Counted from the first letter of the stretch, positions 16,002 through 25,318 are shown. The stretch: 64,000 nt of DNA from Ruminococcus flavefaciens (GCA_023663905.1 JAMPGO010000002.1:1-64000), one strand, 5' to 3'. Notes: generated by a model not told the origin, from the sequence alone. Numbers and translations are program-made.

Positions 16002-16030
16002 TTGCATTTTTCAGAATAGTATGATATAAT
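16002..16030 (+). promoter_or_regulatory. Promoter of rpmB
   Basis: TTGCAT (16002-16007), 17-bp spacer, TATAAT (16025-16030). Confidence 0.8.
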
Positions 16031-16097
16031 GTAAAAAGTATCTGATAATATTCTGATATTATCGATGTTTATGATTTTTTTAAGGAGGTGTAGCCTT

Positions 16098-16283
16098 ATG
16101 GCAAAATGTGATATCTGCGGAAAGGGAGTTACTTTCGGAATTAAAGTTTCACACTCTCACAGACGTACTAATAGAACGTGGAAGCCGAACGTAAAACGTG
16201 TTAAGGCAGTAGTCAAGGGAACTCCTTGTCATATCTATGCTTGCTCGAGATGCCTGCGTTCCGGTAAGGTTGAGAGAGCTTAA
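16098..16283 (+). CDS. rpmB: Ribosomal protein bL28
   Basis: Protein of 61 aa, component of the large ribosomal subunit. It is the zinc-binding form, with CDIC at residues 4-7 and CSRC near residue 49 as the two ligand pairs. AAGGAGGTG precedes the ATG at 16098. Monocistronic, with its own promoter and terminator. Confidence 0.96.
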   Translation: MAKCDICGKGVTFGIKVSHSHRRTNRTWKPNVKRVKAVVKGTPCHIYACSRCLRSGKVERA

Positions 16284-16309
16284 TCAATCTGCAATATTTT
16301 AAAAGTATC

Positions 16310-16335
16310 GGGCGTTCTTCGGAGCGTCCTTTATT
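16310..16335 (+). terminator. Terminator of rpmB
   Basis: GGGCGTTC-TTCG-GAGCGTCC with a stable UUCG tetraloop and two G-U pairs, followed by TTTATT. Confidence 0.75.
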
Positions 16336-16347
16336 CTCTGCAAAATC

Positions 16348-16380
16348 AAAGCTCCGTAAGCTGAATTACGGAGCTTTTTT
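16348..16380. terminator. Terminator downstream of the SGNH esterase gene
   Basis: AAAGCTCCGTAA-GCTGAA-TTACGGAGCTTT, T-rich on both sides; second terminator for rpmB and terminator for the convergent esterase gene. Confidence 0.75.
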
Positions 16381-16386
16381 GTTATT

Positions 16387-19300
16387 TTATTTTACGTGTT
16401 CGGCAAGACCTGCAATCTTCTGCGATTTTACATCGCCTGCAACAAGTCCTGCTACTGCGTTCGCACCCTCTTCACAGAAGTGCGTGCCGTCAGTCGAACC
16501 CTCAACCACACCCATAAGGTGATATGTAAGCGCCTTGTCGTAGCCGATTGAGTTGTAGTGATTTACCATAAGCGTATTCAGGTCAATGCACGGTATATTG
16601 TACTTAGCCGAAAGCTGTTTGCACGCATTGCAGTATTCTGAATAGCTGTTGACAAACTGTCCGCCCGAATATGCCTTCATACCGATAACAGTAGTAACAA
16701 GTATCGGTGTTGCGCCCTTTTCCTGTGCGGATTTGATAAACTCTGTCATATACCACTCATACGAACCGTCGGACGGATTATCAATATTTCCGCAGACAGG
16801 TGCGTATCTGTCCTCATTTGCCTTGCCCGAGTCGTTTATAGCAAACTGCACCATTACATAATCGCCCTCTTTGAGACTGTCGGCGATTGTCTGCCACCTG
16901 CCCTCGTCGTAGAACTTCTTTGTGGAACGTCCTGCGATTGAGTGATTTGCAACCGTCACGTTTTCGTCAAAATAATCGGCAAGATAATATCCCCAGCCCT
17001 GCTGTGGAGCATAGGAAGCACGATAGCTCTGTACTGTCGAATCGCCTGCAATGTAGATTGTGGGATTATTATTCTCAACAGGCTTGTTGTTTTCTTCGGG
17101 AACATAAGTCTCCGCAAAAGGCTCGTCAGTAAGCGTAAGCGTGATGTAATCGAGATTAGGACCGCCGTTTTCTGTGGCTGATACAAGCTGTATTGTGTTT
17201 CTTCCTGCAACAAGCGGAAGAACTATGCCGAACTCTGCCCACGTACTCCACGCTCCTGTGCCTGTGAACGACTGTACCCAGTAATCCGTTGTATTGCCGT
17301 TTACGTATACCTTCATTTTTCTGTCGGAATCAGTACCATTGGCGAATCTTATATGGGTCATATAATTGCCGTTGACAGGTACTTCAACATCAAAAGTAAC
17401 ACTGCTGTCAAGCATATTGTCAAGGTTGAGATAGCCTGTTACCTCGCTTTTTTCTGTGGGCGATGTTTTTGTGAAGCCCTCGTTCACGGTTTCGGCAACA
17501 CCACTGCTCCACGACTGGTCAACGGCATAATAATGCGGGTCTGCCGTCGTTGTTTCGGCAGCTGTCGGAGGAACATACACGGGAAGCTCATCAAGTCCCG
17601 CTTTTACACGCTGAATAAGCAATGCATCCATACCCGTAACACCGTCGCCTGTATTATAAACATCGGCATTTATCTTGCCAAGTGCGCTCAGAGCATACTT
17701 GTCCTTGTTGCCGAGCGACTGTATAATTGCGGCTGCGTCGGCTATATCAACAACACCGTCGCAGTTTGCGTCGCCGAGAAGAATCCCTGTATCAGGCGCT
17801 GTGGTGGTAGTTGTCGTAGTTGTAGTCGTTGTGGGAACGGATTCTGTGGCGGTTGTGGTCTCTGCAATACTGCCCTTTTCAATAATCCAGTCCTGACAGT
17901 TTGCGCCGTTAACTTCCCACTGCTGAATATTAGCGCCTGCTTCTTTAAGTGCATCGGTTACTTCAACTGCTGATTTGTCACCCGAAACTTTTGTGCGGAT
18001 TTTATAAGTGCCGTCCGCATTCTTCGTGAACCTGAACTGCTGGTTATCAGTACCCTTGAACACATAAAGCCCGATATTCTGTCCGTTAAGTGCCTTGTTT
18101 CCTGCAACGTCAAGATAAACATCGTCGCTTAACGCAGGAAGAATATAATAATAGCCGTCTCCTGCCGATTTCAGTCGCCATACATTATAAGGCGCTGGCT
18201 CAGTCATTCCCCACTGCTGAACGTTTGCACCGCTCTCTATTTTACCGTCCGCAACTTCCATATAAAGACCACTGTTCACGTTCCTGAAGGTATACATAAC
18301 GCTCTCGTCAAAAACTTCTGCCGTAAGCGTTCCTGCATTGTCAAAGTCGTAAAGCTGTGATACAAGCTCGGCAAGCTTAAGTGAACCCTTCTTGCTCTGG
18401 TGCAGGTCATCCGCTGAGCCGTCCGCCTGTATTGCGTAATACTCGCCCATACCGTCATAGCCGACAGATATGCCGAAATCCTGCCAAGGATTAAACAGGT
18501 CGATAACCGTAACGTCCTGCTCCGTGCCAATCTGGTCAAGCTGTCCGCCGAACCAGCGACCCGAAAGCAACGGGCTTCTGTTGAGGTCGGCACGTCTGCC
18601 CTGCTGTTTTACAAGTACAACGTCCATACCCTTTGCCTTAGCCTTTTCAACCATATCGGTAACAGTTTCATAGTATTCGTCCTTGTTGGAATAATTCGTA
18701 TCGTTTATGCCGATTGAGATGACGTAAATATCGCCCTGTTTGCCGTAAGTTTCAATAGGAGCGAACTGTCCCGCATCAACAAAGCCCTTTGCATACTGAC
18801 CGCTTGCCGCCATATTACGGATTTCCCACTTGTCGTCAACATAATTGCCAAGAAACTGTCCCCAGCCGTGCTGTGCGCTATCATCAACATTGTAATAATT
18901 CGCAACTGTGGAATCACCGCAGAGCCATATTGTCGGATTCGTCTCGCCTGTACTGTTGAGCTGTTTAATCTCAACAGCCGAAATTGAAAACGGCGTATTC
19001 GCTCTGCCTGCAACAGCCTGAATATTAAGCTGACCGTCAGTAACAGGAATCTGAACCGTCTCGACAGCGTTGTTTCCTGTAAGGTTCATCATCTGGAGTA
19101 TGCCCTCCATTTTTATTGATGTGCGTGAGCAGTCGCCTGTGATTACCGTAACCTCATAAAGTCCATTCGGCAAATCAACGTTGAAAGTATTTGCGGTATC
19201 TTCCGATTTGAACTGTACTGCGTCGCTGTATGCGCCTGTTCCGCTTGATTTCACGTCGGCGACATTGGCAGTCTGTGCAAATCCATAGCCCTTTGAAGCA

Positions 19301-19482
19301 CTGTAGCCGTCTTTTGCCGATACTCCTGTATAGCCCGATTCTGCGCCGTTTCCGCCAAAATCAAACTTCCAGTCCGTCGTAACTGCCTTTGAAACAGGCA
19401 TATTCTGCACGGATACTCCTGCAAATACCGAAAGCGACATAGCAAGAGAAGTAAGACCGCCTAAAAATCTTTTTGCTCTCAT
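16387..19482 (-). CDS. Secreted dockerin protein with two SGNH (CE12-like) esterase domains
   Basis: Exported 1031-aa cellulosomal enzyme. Order: signal peptide (1-33); a beta domain typical of rhamnogalacturonan acetylesterases (about 38-175); SGNH domain 1 (about 180-380) with GDST, GINDT and DLHQ; ricin-type beta-trefoil (about 390-545, several QQW repeats); Thr-rich linker; type I dockerin (about 568-640, DANCDGVVDIAD and a second repeat around DVYNTGDGVTGMD); a CBM35-like module (about 655-785); SGNH domain 2 (about 800-1031) with GDSTV, AINDS and DGTHF. Both active sites look intact. Likely substrates are acetylated pectin (rhamnogalacturonan) or xylan. The dockerin is internal and would attach the enzyme to cohesin scaffolds. 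Own promoter and terminator. Confidence 0.9.
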   Translation of the reverse strand: MRAKRFLGGLTSLAMSLSVFAGVSVQNMPVSKAVTTDWKFDFGGNGAESGYTGVSAKDGYSASKGYGFAQTANVADVKSSGTGAYSDAVQFKSEDTANTFNVDLPNGLYEVTVITGDCSRTSIKMEGILQMMNLTGNNAVETVQIPVTDGQLNIQAVAGRANTPFSISAVEIKQLNSTGETNPTIWLCGDSTVANYYNVDDSAQHGWGQFLGNYVDDKWEIRNMAASGQYAKGFVDAGQFAPIETYGKQGDIYVISIGINDTNYSNKDEYYETVTDMVEKAKAKGMDVVLVKQQGRRADLNRSPLLSGRWFGGQLDQIGTEQDVTVIDLFNPWQDFGISVGYDGMGEYYAIQADGSADDLHQSKKGSLKLAELVSQLYDFDNAGTLTAEVFDESVMYTFRNVNSGLYMEVADGKIESGANVQQWGMTEPAPYNVWRLKSAGDGYYYILPALSDDVYLDVAGNKALNGQNIGLYVFKGTDNQQFRFTKNADGTYKIRTKVSGDKSAVEVTDALKEAGANIQQWEVNGANCQDWIIEKGSIAETTTATESVPTTTTTTTTTTTAPDTGILLGDANCDGVVDIADAAAIIQSLGNKDKYALSALGKINADVYNTGDGVTGMDALLIQRVKAGLDELPVYVPPTAAETTTADPHYYAVDQSWSSGVAETVNEGFTKTSPTEKSEVTGYLNLDNMLDSSVTFDVEVPVNGNYMTHIRFANGTDSDRKMKVYVNGNTTDYWVQSFTGTGAWSTWAEFGIVLPLVAGRNTIQLVSATENGGPNLDYITLTLTDEPFAETYVPEENNKPVENNNPTIYIAGDSTVQSYRASYAPQQGWGYYLADYFDENVTVANHSIAGRSTKKFYDEGRWQTIADSLKEGDYVMVQFAINDSGKANEDRYAPVCGNIDNPSDGSYEWYMTEFIKSAQEKGATPILVTTVIGMKAYSGGQFVNSYSEYCNACKQLSAKYNIPCIDLNTLMVNHYNSIGYDKALTYHLMGVVEGSTDGTHFCEEGANAVAGLVAGDVKSQKIAGLAEHVK

Positions 19483-19506
19483 TATAAAATAAAACCTCCC
19501 GTTCCA

Positions 19507-19532
19507 TACGGCTGTTGATTCCGTAAGCCGTA
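19507..19532 (-). other. Hairpin in the 5' leader of the esterase mRNA
   Basis: TACGGCT ... AGCCGTA, 7-bp stem and 12-nt loop, between the promoter and the start codon. Confidence 0.45.
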
Positions 19533-19549
19533 CTATTTTAGCTGTTTTA

Positions 19550-19578
19550 ATTATATCATATCGAATTTACAAAGTCAA
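19550..19578 (-). promoter_or_regulatory. Promoter of the dockerin esterase gene
   Basis: Minus strand TTGACT (19578-19573), 17-bp spacer, TATAAT (19555-19550). The rest of the 19483-19760 gap holds only this, the hairpin and the divergent promoter at 19700. Confidence 0.8.
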
Positions 19579-19699
19579 TGCAATATATATATACTTTTCA
19601 ATCCTCTTTATGATATTTTTTAATCACAGCTCTATAAGATATATAAAATAATCTTTTTTATCTGCCGTCAAAAAAGTAATATTTTGAACGTGAACGCTA

Positions 19700-19728
19700 T
19701 TGCAAATCATCACGTTTTATGATAGAAT
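19700..19728 (+). promoter_or_regulatory. Promoter of the tandem RadC-like genes
   Basis: TTGCAA (19700-19705), 17-bp spacer, TAGAAT (19723-19728). Confidence 0.65.
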
Positions 19729-19760
19729 TAATTTTGTATGAATAAATCAAGGAGAGATAA

Positions 19761-20447
19761 ATGGAGAAAAAGAATCTGCACGAGGGTCACAGGGATAGGC
19801 TCAGAAAGAAATTTATGACTCTCGGTGCGGAAGCACTGCTTGAACACGAACTTCTTGAACTTATATTATTCTATGCTATTCCTCGTGTAAATACAAATGA
19901 TATTGCACATAATCTTATAAACCGTTTCGAGAATCTCAACGGCATACTGAATGCGGATACAGATGAGCTTACGCAGGTAAAAGGTATCGGAAAAACCTCC
20001 GCAGAATTTCTTAAACTGCTGGCGGATATATGCAAAGAATACAACAACTTTTCTACAGAATCGGTATCTGTTCTCTCTGTGGACAGCCTGTCGGATTATT
20101 TCACCAACTATTTCAAAAATTCAAACGCAGGTGTCTGCCTGATTCTCGGTATAGACAATAATCTCAGGATTACCTGCAAATACAGTTTCACAGAAATCAG
20201 CCTTATCAGGAGTAATGCGGAAATCCGCCGTATTATTGAGCTTCTCATAAAAAATAACTGCACAAAAATCGCAGTCGGTATAAATCACCCTGAAAGGTCG
20301 GCTGTTCCCGATAACCGTGACTTTATTCTTGCAAGGAATCTCGCCGAAAAGCTGTCTGTACTGGGCATATCCTTAATCGACTGTATAATCTGCAATGAGA
20401 AAAGTACATTTTCTATGAAAAAATCCGGCGCATTTACATTTTTTTAA
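19761..20447 (+). CDS. RadC-like protein with damaged JAMM metal site
   Basis: Protein of 228 aa. The N-terminal helix-hairpin-helix region (LEHELLELILFYAIPRVNTND, then VKGIGKTSAEFLKLL) and C-terminal MPN/JAB1-like domain are those of RadC (JAMM) proteins. The normal H-x-H-P...S...D metal motif reads INHPERSAVPDNRD, so the first His is replaced by Ile and the usual Ser is missing; HIIVG is replaced by CIICN. Loss of zinc binding is likely. RadC has no established role in recombination repair, despite its name. GGAGAG precedes the start, and the second RadC-like gene follows after 5 nt. Confidence 0.75.
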   Translation: MEKKNLHEGHRDRLRKKFMTLGAEALLEHELLELILFYAIPRVNTNDIAHNLINRFENLNGILNADTDELTQVKGIGKTSAEFLKLLADICKEYNNFSTESVSVLSVDSLSDYFTNYFKNSNAGVCLILGIDNNLRITCKYSFTEISLIRSNAEIRRIIELLIKNNCTKIAVGINHPERSAVPDNRDFILARNLAEKLSVLGISLIDCIICNEKSTFSMKKSGAFTFF

Positions 20448-20452
20448 CCATT

Positions 20453-21172
20453 ATGAAAGACAATAACAAAGATTTAATCAAACTGCTCAGGCAAAAATAC
20501 AGGTCGGAGGGCTATGATTCGCTTACAGACGAGGAAAAGCTCCTTCTGTTTATTTCATATTCCGAAAAAGCAAAAAATGCTGCCGTGACTGCCGAAAATA
20601 TTATCAATACTTACGGAAATATCCACACTGCCACCGATTCCGACGCTCTTTTTCTTGTAAACGTGTGCGGAATCAGCACATCAAGCACTGCTCTGCTGAA
20701 TATTATTCCTGCTGTCAGCAATATGCTTGCCCTGAATGAATGCAGTAATCTCAAGCTTAATTCATCCGAAAATGCAGGGAAATTCTTCTCCGCACTTCTG
20801 AAAAACAGCCGTTTTGAAAAATTCGTGATTACTGTTGTAAACAAAAATTTCAAGGTCAGACAAACGTGCGTTCTTGCTGAGGGCGAACCCGACAAGGTTA
20901 ACGTACCTCTGCGCAAAATCTATGAATTTGCCCAATGCTACAAAAATAACTATACATTCATCTCTCACTGTCACCCGAACAGCAGTTCCAGACCGTCAAA
21001 CGATGATATAAATACGACGTTAAACATAATAGACATCCTCGATATAGTCGGCGCTCCGCTTGCTGACCACATAATCGTCGGCTGTGACGGCGTGTTTTCA
21101 ATGCGTGAACATTCGCACACGATTTTTTCGGATGTCCCGAAATATACAACAAATCCTACCACGGATGAATAG
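20453..21172 (+). CDS. RadC-like JAB domain protein with intact metal motif
   Basis: Protein of 239 aa, homologous to its upstream neighbour. The C-terminal domain has SHCHPNSSSRPSNDD (H-x-H-P...S...D) and ADHIIVG, which is the JAMM metal site of RadC. The N-terminal helix-hairpin-helix part (SLTDEEKLLLFISY, VNVCGISTSSTALL) is diverged. A hydrolase (isopeptidase-like) or nucleic acid role is possible; neither is proven for the family. Its 3' end overlaps the convergent C39-like gene by 17 bp, and no terminator is visible between them. Confidence 0.8.
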   Translation: MKDNNKDLIKLLRQKYRSEGYDSLTDEEKLLLFISYSEKAKNAAVTAENIINTYGNIHTATDSDALFLVNVCGISTSSTALLNIIPAVSNMLALNECSNLKLNSSENAGKFFSALLKNSRFEKFVITVVNKNFKVRQTCVLAEGEPDKVNVPLRKIYEFAQCYKNNYTFISHCHPNSSSRPSNDDINTTLNIIDILDIVGAPLADHIIVGCDGVFSMREHSHTIFSDVPKYTTNPTTDE

Positions 21173-22070
21173 TAATTGCCTGACTGCCCAGCTCCTTGTA
21201 GCGTTTTTCGGCAGTTTCTTTTTTATATGCAACAGCTGAACCCTTCTGCGGGTCGTTGAAATAGTAATTCTCGCTGTCGTATCCGACAAGCACAAGGCAG
21301 TGTTCGTTTGAAATCCAGTTGAACTTCTCGCCCGTCTCCTTGATAATCCACGTCTTTTTGCTTTTTTCCGTAGGCTTCATATCAATACTCGCCCACACTA
21401 CAACAGGCTCACCGAAATCAATATATTCCATACACAAATCGGGCAGACTTATTCCCGAAAGATTTGCAACGTCAAAATATTCGTCCTCAAGATATTTTTT
21501 CAGACCGTCAAAAATCACAGGAGCATAGCACCCATAGCCACTGTCAGTGTGAGGGTCGCCTATAAATTCCTTATTCGGGTCGGCGCAATATATTATATCC
21601 CTGTCCTTGCTGTCGGCTTCAAGTTCCCTGTTCTTTATGTAACCGTTGTCAATAAGTCCGCCTGCTGTTATATCAAATCCGTAGAATCTCAACAGCATTT
21701 CCGTACTCACAAGCTCACAGCCTGTAGGATAGTCCTCGTTCTGCGAGATATACGGAACATCAATACATACGAAATCATCATCAGACGCAGTTTCAGCGAC
21801 GGTTGTTGTTTCTGTGGATTCAGATTCCTCCGCAGTCGTTTCTGCACGGGAAACGGTTTCAGGCGGTTCAGTCCGTTGACGCTCGGAAATATCGGGGATT
21901 TCAGGAATTTCATAAAATACGGACGTAGTAACAGGCTCGGTATATTCCTCATATTCGTCCTCATAAAAAGAATTTTCGGCAAACATAGTCTCCACAGTTT
22001 CTTCTTCGGCGCACGAACACAGACTTAATAAAGCCACAGCGTAAACAACAGATATTTTAACTTTTTTCAT
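21156..22070 (-). CDS. C39-like cysteine peptidase lipoprotein
   Basis: Protein of 304 aa. Lipobox SLCSC gives a membrane-anchored lipoprotein. A Thr/Glu-rich spacer (about residues 25-105) leads to a peptidase C39-like domain with QNEDYPTGCELVS (oxyanion Gln and catalytic Cys), EHCLVLVGYD (His) and YFNDP (third residue). Such stand-alone C39_2 domains are surface peptidases of unknown target. Start chosen for GGGAGA and the signal peptide; the upstream extension has neither. Confidence 0.8.
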   Translation of the reverse strand: MKKVKISVVYAVALLSLCSCAEEETVETMFAENSFYEDEYEEYTEPVTTSVFYEIPEIPDISERQRTEPPETVSRAETTAEESESTETTTVAETASDDDFVCIDVPYISQNEDYPTGCELVSTEMLLRFYGFDITAGGLIDNGYIKNRELEADSKDRDIIYCADPNKEFIGDPHTDSGYGCYAPVIFDGLKKYLEDEYFDVANLSGISLPDLCMEYIDFGEPVVVWASIDMKPTEKSKKTWIIKETGEKFNWISNEHCLVLVGYDSENYYFNDPQKGSAVAYKKETAEKRYKELGSQAITIHPW

Positions 22071-22125
22071 ACAATTTTCTCCCTGTGAAAAAATGCAAAA
22101 AAATTGCAAATTTTTTCCTGTTTCT

Positions 22126-22154
22126 TTGACATATCAGAAATTTTTTGATAAAAT
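22126..22154 (+). promoter_or_regulatory. Promoter of the two-component operon
   Basis: TTGACA (22126-22131), 17-bp spacer, TAAAAT (22149-22154); leader of about 70 nt. Confidence 0.75.
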
Positions 22155-22232
22155 TATAGTAGACTTATATACTATTATCAATTATTTTCACGAAAATGTC
22201 AATACTATTTTTAAAAAAAGGGTTGGTTATTT

Positions 22233-22892
22233 ATGATAAATATATTAATTATAGAAGATGATGAGAATATTGCGAAGATGATTAAAGCTGCTTTGCAGAT
22301 GGTGAATTATGACAGTTTCTGCTGTTATGACGGCAAATCGGGTATGGCGGAAGCTGTAAAAGGCGGTTACGACCTGATTCTGCTCGATATTATGCTTCCC
22401 GAAATGAACGGCTTTGAAGTAATGGAGAGAATAAAGGGATGTGGCGCACCTGTTATCTTCCTTACGGCAATGCAGGATGTTACGGACAAAGTGCGTGGCT
22501 TACGGCTTGGTGCGGAAGATTACATCGTCAAGCCATTTGAAGCCCTTGAACTTCTCGCACGCATTGATGTTGTACTCAGGCGCTCCAACAAAACGCAGAA
22601 TATTCTTACCTATGAGGACATCGTTGTTGACATAAGCAAGCATATTATCACTCAGGGCGGTGAACCTGTTCAGCTCACTCCGAAGGAATTTGATGTACTA
22701 GTTTATTTCCTCCAGCATCCCGACATCGCAGTAACAAGAGAATGTCTGCTGTCAAATGTATGGGGATATGAATTTGCAGGCGAGAGCCGTACTGTTGATA
22801 TACACGTCCAGCAGTTACGGCGCAAACTCAATCTCAAGGACAAGCTTATAACCATATCAAAACTGGGCTACCGTCTGGACAGTCAGGAATAA
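22233..22892 (+). CDS. OmpR-family response regulator
   Basis: Protein of 219 aa. Receiver domain with acidic pair E8/D9-D10, phospho-acceptor Asp52 in LILLDIMLPEMNG, Thr in IFLTA and Lys in YIVKPF. The C-terminal winged helix carries ECLLSNVWGYEFAGESRTVDIHVQQLRRKL. Four nt separate it from the kinase gene, its presumed partner. Target genes are unknown; the third gene of the operon suggests an envelope signal. Confidence 0.93.
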   Translation: MINILIIEDDENIAKMIKAALQMVNYDSFCCYDGKSGMAEAVKGGYDLILLDIMLPEMNGFEVMERIKGCGAPVIFLTAMQDVTDKVRGLRLGAEDYIVKPFEALELLARIDVVLRRSNKTQNILTYEDIVVDISKHIITQGGEPVQLTPKEFDVLVYFLQHPDIAVTRECLLSNVWGYEFAGESRTVDIHVQQLRRKLNLKDKLITISKLGYRLDSQE

Positions 22893-22895
22893 GCT

Positions 22896-24332
22896 ATGAA
22901 GCTATGGCAGAAAATTTTTCTCAGCTCGCTTATGCTGATTATACTTACGCTGAATATAGTTTCCGTGATACTTCTTAACAACAGCCACAGGCTTATTATT
23001 GAGCGTGAACAGCTACACGCTATTAATGAACACGTCTCTTTTATAAATGAAATCAATTACACAATAACCAATGAAAAAAATATTCTGGGTGTAATTTATT
23101 TTGATAATTTTGAGATTTCAAAATTAGCTGTGGAAATAGTAAACAGGCAGAAAATGAATACTGCGATTTACTACAGCGACTCAGAATCAATCTGTGCAAG
23201 AAATATGCCCGATACGCTCAATTCTCTTGTGCGCAATAATTTCATTGATACTATCGATACAGACGGAAGCGAGTACAGCACAGCTGTTTTTACTGTTGAC
23301 GGTAAAAACATAATGGTTATCGGCTCGGCGATTGAGATTGAGGACGACACATACTATATCGTTACGGCTAGCGATATATCCGAAATATATCTCCTTAAAA
23401 AACAGCAGTCCGACTTTGTAAGGCAGGTCAGCATAGTTGCTTCCGCCATAGTATCGCTCATCCTGCTTGTTATGACAATTGTGCTTCTCAGACCTCTTAA
23501 ACGTCTGAATATATACACCAAAGAAATTGCGGGCGGTAAATATAATATGCGGATTAAGCTTAAAGGCAGTCTCGAATTTCGCCAGCTTGCAGAAAATATG
23601 AACTCTATGGCAGAAGCTGTGCAGTCCCACGCACAGAAGCTCGAAAACGTTGCCGAAGCCCGACAGACGTTTATTGCCAATCTTGCCCACGAAATGAAAA
23701 CGCCTCTTACTTCAATTCTCGGGTTCGCCGACCTCCTGCGTATCAAGAAGCATATCTCCGACAGCGACCGTATGGAATATGCAGGTACTATTGTTGAGGA
23801 GACCAAAAGACTGCGTTCGCTGTCGGGAAAACTTATGGAGCTTATTACCGTCGGCGGTACTGATATTGAGAAAAAGCCTGTCAGTCTGCCTAAAATTATT
23901 ACCGAAACAAAAACGGCACTCACTCCGCTTCTGGACAAAAACAAGGTATCGCTCATATGCAACTATGAGAGCATAAATTTCTATGCCGATGAGGAGCTTT
24001 TCAAATCACTGCTGTACAATATCATCGAGAACGCTGTAAAAGCTTCACCTATGGGCGAGAAAATCATACTCAACTCCGCAATGTACGAGGGCGACGCTGT
24101 TATTACAATCACCGATTTCGGCATAGGAATGAGCAGAGAGGATATGCAGAGAGTGTTCGAGCCGTTCTATATGGTTGACAAATCACGAAGCAGAAAGGCA
24201 GGCGGAGCAGGTCTCGGACTTGCCCTGTGTGCCGAAATAGCGAAACTGCACAACGCTGTGCTTGAAATTGACAGCAAGCTTGGCGAGGGTACGACAATAT
24301 TTATAACAATTTCAGGAGATGAATGTATATGA
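22896..24332 (+). CDS. Sensor histidine kinase
   Basis: Protein of 478 aa: transmembrane helix 1 (about 8-27), extracytoplasmic sensor of about 145 residues, transmembrane helix 2 (about 176-198), HAMP (about 199-250), HisKA with phospho-His265 in FIANLAHEMKTPLTS, and HATPase with N-box NIIENAVKAS, G1 DFGIGM and G2 GGAGLGLAL. Signal unknown. The stop overlaps the next gene (ATGA). Confidence 0.93.
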   Translation: MKLWQKIFLSSLMLIILTLNIVSVILLNNSHRLIIEREQLHAINEHVSFINEINYTITNEKNILGVIYFDNFEISKLAVEIVNRQKMNTAIYYSDSESICARNMPDTLNSLVRNNFIDTIDTDGSEYSTAVFTVDGKNIMVIGSAIEIEDDTYYIVTASDISEIYLLKKQQSDFVRQVSIVASAIVSLILLVMTIVLLRPLKRLNIYTKEIAGGKYNMRIKLKGSLEFRQLAENMNSMAEAVQSHAQKLENVAEARQTFIANLAHEMKTPLTSILGFADLLRIKKHISDSDRMEYAGTIVEETKRLRSLSGKLMELITVGGTDIEKKPVSLPKIITETKTALTPLLDKNKVSLICNYESINFYADEELFKSLLYNIIENAVKASPMGEKIILNSAMYEGDAVITITDFGIGMSREDMQRVFEPFYMVDKSRSRKAGGAGLGLALCAEIAKLHNAVLEIDSKLGEGTTIFITISGDECI

Positions 24333-25288
24333 AACATAATGTTATTTTCGCCGTTCTTACTGTCCTGATTCTCGTTTTCGGCTTCTTTGCTATGGATATT
24401 ATGCAGTTTTTCAGCCCTGAAGAAGTACCACGGAACATAAGCAGGGACGACAGCAATGCCATTTATCTTTCCACACAGCGTGATATTATACAGCCTATGA
24501 GCATTATAACACCCTCAGATAAAGCGATTCCCGAAATACAGCGTTATGCAGCCGCAGGAATGGTAAAGGCGATGTCACGCAACAGCAATACCACCTATAT
24601 AGCGTGGGGAATTGATATTCCGAATCTTGATGAAGCGTGGAAGTCGGGCGGAAAAAACTATATCTATGTTGAAAAGTGGCGCTATATGAATTACGGAAGG
24701 CAGGAAGAACGTCTGCTCGACTGCATTGTTGATACGGTAAACTATAACATAGTATATATACGGTTTTACTCTGATAAAGAATACGACGTATCAGCCAATG
24801 AAATGAATTATGCCCTTGACAAGTTTGACGCTGAATCCATTGCTTTCTATACAAATGTTGACAGCATTGCAAACTGGATTGGCGACAATGTGTATGACGA
24901 AGAGCGTGAAACTGATTCTCCGATTCTGCCCGGTATAATTTCAGGTATGTTTATTACAGACCCGACAGTTTATTATGTAACATCCTATAAATACTTCAAC
25001 GAGCAGGTTCTTAACATTACGGACTTACGGCTTGCTTCATTCTGGCTTTCTCCGCTCGGCATAAACAATTACGCATACCATATAAATGCTCTCGGAGATA
25101 TAGAGCTGGTTTATCCTACTTCCGCCGTTCTTGAAGAGTTGTCAGCACATTCGCCGTCGTGGATTAATCCCTCCTACTCGGCTGTAAACGGAAGAATCTA
25201 TCAGACCATAACGATGAATAACAGAAAATTAACTGTTATCTACTGCGTTGAAGAGGATATTATTGAGGGATATTATTTTGAGACATAA
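24329..25288 (+). CDS. Membrane-anchored extracytoplasmic protein, third partner of the two-component operon
   Basis: Protein of 319 aa with one N-terminal membrane anchor (about residues 5-25) and an outer domain rich in Tyr, Asn and Asp. I do not recognise the family. It overlaps the kinase stop by 4 nt, so it is made with the kinase and may bind the sensor domain, as YycH/YycI-type partners do in other systems; this is inference from position only. AGGAG at 24314-24318 fits the ATG at 24329 better than the one at 24323. A strong terminator follows. Confidence 0.65.
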   Translation: MKHNVIFAVLTVLILVFGFFAMDIMQFFSPEEVPRNISRDDSNAIYLSTQRDIIQPMSIITPSDKAIPEIQRYAAAGMVKAMSRNSNTTYIAWGIDIPNLDEAWKSGGKNYIYVEKWRYMNYGRQEERLLDCIVDTVNYNIVYIRFYSDKEYDVSANEMNYALDKFDAESIAFYTNVDSIANWIGDNVYDEERETDSPILPGIISGMFITDPTVYYVTSYKYFNEQVLNITDLRLASFWLSPLGINNYAYHINALGDIELVYPTSAVLEELSAHSPSWINPSYSAVNGRIYQTITMNNRKLTVIYCVEEDIIEGYYFET

Positions 25289-25318
25289 AAAACCGAAGCT
25301 ATAAGCTTCGGCTTTTTT
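25286..25318. terminator. Bidirectional terminator
   Basis: CCGAAGCT-ATA-AGCTTCGG with A and T runs, between the convergent two-component operon and the SUFU gene. Confidence 0.85.

Noticed and set aside
17800..17860. Short tandem ACN/GTN tract as a CRISPR or microsatellite locus
   Set aside because: It codes for the Thr-rich linker of the dockerin protein; no spacers or repeat units of CRISPR type exist anywhere in the window.
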